Assembly (NCBI GenBank): GCA_018239705.1
Contig: JAFEGS010000002.1
Location: forward strand, 1-15,781
Direction of reading: 5' to 3'
Source of the DNA: Verrucomicrobiota bacterium
Lineage (GTDB): Bacteria > Chlamydiota > Chlamydiia > Chlamydiales > FEN-1388
Length of the DNA: 15,781 nucleotides
The translations under genes and the position numbers were made by a program. Position 1 is the first letter of the stretch. Every line of letters starts with the position of its first letter. Positions 12,691 to 15,781 of the stretch are shown piece after piece. A model generated the notes under the pieces. The model was not told the origin of the DNA, searched no databases, and was given only the letters and a program-made list of their open reading frames with translations.

Positions 12691-14748
12691 ATGATCGGTT
12701 CGTACAACTTGCTCTCTACCCTGCAGCAGGTCTTTGGCTTTGCAGCGTTTCGCCCCGGCCAGCAAGAAGCCATCGAGACACTACTCGAAAAAAAGCGCCT
12801 CCTCTGCATCCTGCCAACAGGCCATGGAAAATCGCTCCTCTACCAGCTCCCGGCATATCTTCTCGGCGGCATCACCATCTGCATATCGCCGCTTTTAGCC
12901 CTTATGCGCGACCAGATCCAAAAATTAGAAAATAGCTTTGGCATTCCGGCTGCCTCCATCAACAGTGACCAAAGCGAAGAAGAAAATGAGCTATCGAGGC
13001 AAAAAGCTGTCTCTGGTCATCTACGCGTCCTTTTTGTGGCACCGGAGCAGCTCGACCATGTAGACCGCTTTGCCTTTTTACTGCAGCTACCCATCACACT
13101 TATCGTTATCGATGAAGCGCACTGCATATCCACCTGGGGACACGACTTTCGCCCAAGCTATCGACAGATTTTGAGCTTTGTCAAAGCAGCTCACCCCGAT
13201 GTACGCCTCCTTGCCCTTACAGCGACAGCCAATGCGCGCGTTGAAGAAGACATCAAAAAACAGCTCTCCTTTGATGCACAGAGCGTTTGTGTGCTGCGAG
13301 AGAGCATGGATCGACCAAATATCCACCTCTCACAGATTAAGGTCGAAAGCACCCAAGAAAAGCTTGCCATCTGTGAAGAGCTGGTCAGGAAATTTCAGGG
13401 CTGCGGCCTGATTTACTGCGCCACTCGAGAAAATAGCGAGCTGGTGGCAGACTACCTCAAAGCCCAAAAGCTCAACGTCACCGCCTACCATGCAGGCTTT
13501 TCTCCGGAGGAAAAACGCAAACTCCAGCAGGAGTTTCTTGAAGATAAGTACCGGGCCCTCGCCGCCACAAATGCCCTAGGCATGGGCATTGACAAGGGCA
13601 CGCTGCGCTTTATCATCCACTTTAATATTCCGGGCTCCATCACCGCCTACTATCAGGAGGTTGGCAGGGCCGGTCGCGATGGTAAAGAGTCTCAAGGCAT
13701 CCTCCTCTACGACAGCGAAGACCTCAAAATCCAGCATCACTTTATCGAAGCAGCACTTCCCTCGGAAGCAGACTTTGAAAAGGTGCTTGCAGCAGTCCGT
13801 GCAGCTACTGAGCCTCCAAACCTCTCTGCAATCAAGCAGGCTACAGGCCTTCACCCCACAAAGGTGACCGTCATCGTTGCCGATCTCGCCGAGCAGCAGT
13901 TTCTCGTCAAAAAAAGCCAGGGCGGCTCGCAGGTGTATTACAGCACGCCCAAGGTAGGCTATCCCGATCTTTCTCGCTATGCCATGCAGCTGGATGTCAA
14001 AACCAATGAGCTACAGGCTATACTCGACTACGCCACACAGAGCGGCAGCTGCCGCATGGCCGTTTTGCGGCAGGCGCTTGGTGACAAGGAGGTGGCAAAC
14101 TGCCATCACTGTGACGTTTGCAAAAAAGAGTTGTCATCATCCCCCGCCTCCCCTCAAAAGATCGAGCAGGCAGCTTCCTGGCTCAACGACCGCCCGGTCC
14201 CTATTAGTGCCATGAAGATGCAAAAGGTGGCAGCAGGCATAAGCCTTCTCGATGGAAGACTACGCACAGCGCTATTCATACGCTTTATGAAGGGCCGCCA
14301 AACTGATGATGCACTTGAGCAGGAGCTGGCATCTATCCTCAAGAGCACGCTCAAGGCCTTTATCCAGCTCAATCCCGTAAAAGCTATCGTCTTAGTGCCT
14401 TCTCGCACCTGGATGGCTCGTGATGCTGTGGGAGAGCTCATCTCAGATACCCTGCAGCTGCCTCTCTTTAAAGATCTCTTACTATGGCATGAAGTCCCTG
14501 CCAGCCGCCAAGGGGAGCTCTTAAACAATGACCAGCGCCACTACAACGTCTACCGCAAGATGAGAGTAAACAGCGAAGAAGAGCCTCCTAGAGGGACAAT
14601 ACTTCTTGTCGATGACTATATAGGCTCAGGATCTACCATGAAGGAAGCTGCTCGAGCGCTTCGAGCCACAAAAAACAGGATTGGGGAGATTATCCCCTTT
14701 ACACTTGCCTCTGTGAAGTGGCACCTCGGAAAGCGCGGGTATGTCTAG
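12691..14748 (+). CDS. recQ: RecQ-family DNA helicase with C-terminal phosphoribosyltransferase-like domain
   Basis: A 685-aa ATP-dependent 3'-5' DNA helicase of the RecQ type, acting in recombination and repair. Motif 0 FRPGQQEAI (20-28), Walker A PTGHGKS (42-48, Lys47), ISPLLALMRDQ (motif Ia), DEAH (141-144), the RecQ aromatic loop CISTWGHDFRPSYR, LTATA (motif III), and QEVGRAGRDG (motif VI, Arg326/Arg329) are all present. A four-cysteine zinc site follows (Cys454, 471, 474, 477). In place of an HRDC domain, residues ~570-685 resemble a ComF-type phosphoribosyltransferase, with the PRPP-loop ILLVDDYIGSGST (Asp641-Asp642). I chose ATG 12691, with AGGTGG just upstream; TTG 12643 lies ahead of the predicted transcription start. 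The helicase is certain; whether the PRTase-like domain is catalytic or only binds a nucleotide is open. Confidence 0.93.
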   Translation: MIGSYNLLSTLQQVFGFAAFRPGQQEAIETLLEKKRLLCILPTGHGKSLLYQLPAYLLGGITICISPLLALMRDQIQKLENSFGIPAASINSDQSEEENELSRQKAVSGHLRVLFVAPEQLDHVDRFAFLLQLPITLIVIDEAHCISTWGHDFRPSYRQILSFVKAAHPDVRLLALTATANARVEEDIKKQLSFDAQSVCVLRESMDRPNIHLSQIKVESTQEKLAICEELVRKFQGCGLIYCATRENSELVADYLKAQKLNVTAYHAGFSPEEKRKLQQEFLEDKYRALAATNALGMGIDKGTLRFIIHFNIPGSITAYYQEVGRAGRDGKESQGILLYDSEDLKIQHHFIEAALPSEADFEKVLAAVRAATEPPNLSAIKQATGLHPTKVTVIVADLAEQQFLVKKSQGGSQVYYSTPKVGYPDLSRYAMQLDVKTNELQAILDYATQSGSCRMAVLRQALGDKEVANCHHCDVCKKELSSSPASPQKIEQAASWLNDRPVPISAMKMQKVAAGISLLDGRLRTALFIRFMKGRQTDDALEQELASILKSTLKAFIQLNPVKAIVLVPSRTWMARDAVGELISDTLQLPLFKDLLLWHEVPASRQGELLNNDQRHYNVYRKMRVNSEEEPPRGTILLVDDYIGSGSTMKEAARALRATKNRIGEIIPFTLASVKWHLGKRGYV

Positions 14749-14793
14749 CTTGTAATTCGTAAATAGTGTAAGGAGAGATGAAAAGGACTCTCC

Positions 14794-15781
14794 ATGATTC
14801 AAAAAGAACGGCGCGCCTTCGGTCTATCTGCGCTCTATACACCTAATTTGCTCATCAAGACTCTGGACAGGCTCCTTGGCTTTTCTCATATAAATGATTT
14901 TGTAGAACGTCCGGAAATTGCATCTCTCGAAACACTGCCCTTTCTCGACCATGTCAATGACCATTTTGGCCTCGTATCGCGCTTTGACCCATCCTTAGAT
15001 AGCATCGTGGGTAAGTCAGGCGCTAAAATTATTGTTTGTAACCACCCCACCGGCCTTGCTGAAACTATCACTCTGTGTCGCGAAATACTAAAGATCCGCA
15101 GCGATCTTAAAGTGGTGGCCAATGCCATGCTGGGCAGCATCAAGCCTCTTGCCCCTATTTTGCTGCTCACTGATGTATTTAAGGATGGCCAGCAGCAGGC
15201 AAACGCACAGCTACTCAAACAGGCGCTTAAACACCTTCAAAGCGATGGGCTGCTGCTCCTCTTTCCTGCAGGCGAAATCTCTCATCTTCACTCTCACGGC
15301 ATTATCGATGGCCCCTGGTCCTACACACCTCTTTGGCTTGCAAAGATGTCAGGCGCAAGCCTTGTCTGCATCCATGCAGACTCAGAAAACCACAGCTCCT
15401 TTTATCAATTGCGCAAAATCAACCAGCACATAAGTACAGCATTTATTGGAAAAGCGCTCTACGCTCAGCGAGGAAAGCCTGTTTGCTACAAATGCTCTAG
15501 CGCCATCTCCTTCAGCCGCCTGCCAAATCTTACAAAAAATGAGGCGTCCGAATACCTCAGGAGCCTCACCTACAGCATGCAAACAAGCTACCAACCGGCA
15601 AAAGCCTTCAGCATCCACTCTGAGAATTTAGCCATAAGCCCCGAAACTGCTCTTTTGGAGCAGGAGCTTGGCCGTTTAGAGCCCCTTTTGCAGCATAAAC
15701 AATTTACTTTATACGAGACAAAAAGTGCACCTGTACCCAATCTTATGCTCCATTTAGGCATTGAGCGCGAAAAGGCCTTTA
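14794..15781 (+). CDS. PlsC-type lipid acyltransferase, putative hemolysin/OlsB-like fusion (3' end cut off)
   Basis: At least 329 residues, open at the window edge. Residues ~60-230 look like a PlsC-type glycerolipid acyltransferase: NHPTGLAETI with His84 (the HPxGxxD/E form of the catalytic motif, Glu90 in place of Asp), NAMLGSIKPLAP, LLLFPAGEIS (157-162, the FPEG-like motif) and WSYTPLWLAKMSGASLVCI. From about 285 on (LLEQELGRLEPLLQHKQFTLYETKSAPVPNLMLHLGIEREKAF) the text resembles the opening of the OlsB/hemolysin-type N-acyltransferase domain, so the full gene is probably a two-domain membrane-lipid acyltransferase of about 570 aa. ATG 14794 has AGGA 6 nt upstream; a different-frame ATG at 14778 yields only 22 codons. 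It lies 45 bp after the helicase stop with no terminator, so read-through is likely. Confidence 0.82.
   Translation, partial: MIQKERRAFGLSALYTPNLLIKTLDRLLGFSHINDFVERPEIASLETLPFLDHVNDHFGLVSRFDPSLDSIVGKSGAKIIVCNHPTGLAETITLCREILKIRSDLKVVANAMLGSIKPLAPILLLTDVFKDGQQQANAQLLKQALKHLQSDGLLLLFPAGEISHLHSHGIIDGPWSYTPLWLAKMSGASLVCIHADSENHSSFYQLRKINQHISTAFIGKALYAQRGKPVCYKCSSAISFSRLPNLTKNEASEYLRSLTYSMQTSYQPAKAFSIHSENLAISPETALLEQELGRLEPLLQHKQFTLYETKSAPVPNLMLHLGIEREKAF

Noticed and set aside
14778..14846. Small leader peptide gene from ATG 14778
   Set aside because: Only 22 codons, the AGGAG is just 2 nt from the ATG, and it overlaps the well-supported acyltransferase start in another frame.

Overview
This window (about 45-48% G+C by eye) most likely comes from a chlamydia-like, obligate intracellular bacterium of the environmental Chlamydiae. 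The main evidence is an ADP/ATP-translocase-type (NTT) nucleotide transporter, a family largely confined to intracellular bacteria and plastids. Supporting evidence is a eukaryote-like PPP protein phosphatase, a tandem pair of large soluble proteins with a permuted papain-like His/Cys signature, and a solo BioY biotin importer. The taxonomic call is an inference; other NTT-bearing intracellular lineages are possible.

Layout. Positions 1-635 (minus): LysR-type regulator, cut by the window edge. It is divergent from an NTT-family transporter (739-2124), with a TCGA-rich control region between them. Positions 2126-2281: a large hairpin and a degenerate 47-bp direct repeat running into the start of a DUF4143-type AAA ATPase (2276-3442). 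An alpha/beta hydrolase follows (3461-4342); its last codons lie inside an array of eight TGAGGCAAA-type units (4321-4432). That array overlaps the promoter and ribosome binding site of a Schlafen/AlbA_2-type regulator (4437-5798), which points to autoregulation.

Positions 6028-7524 form a probable biotin operon: BioY, then 15 bp later a stand-alone protein resembling the N-terminal amidotransferase-like domain of eukaryotic biotin-protein ligase. Positions 7598-11406: two paralogous proteins of 636 and 633 aa, translationally coupled by an ATGA overlap. No known family is recognised, but both carry a conserved VH(A/S)A(I/L)RI...QNCV pair about 90 residues apart, as in permuted papain-fold cysteine enzymes. 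They converge, with a 2-bp gap, on a minus-strand PPP-family Ser/Thr phosphatase (11409-12596). The phosphatase and a RecQ-type helicase with a C-terminal phosphoribosyltransferase-like domain (12691-14748) are driven from divergent promoters whose -10 elements form an inverted repeat. The window ends inside a PlsC-type acyltransferase (14794 to the edge) that appears to continue into a second acyltransferase domain.

The best candidates for something undescribed are the tandem Cys/His paralogues beside the eukaryote-like phosphatase (possible host-interaction locus), the BioY plus BPL_N-like pair, and the repeat array that serves at once as -35 region, leader and Shine-Dalgarno sequence. No tRNA, rRNA, CRISPR array or insertion sequence was seen.
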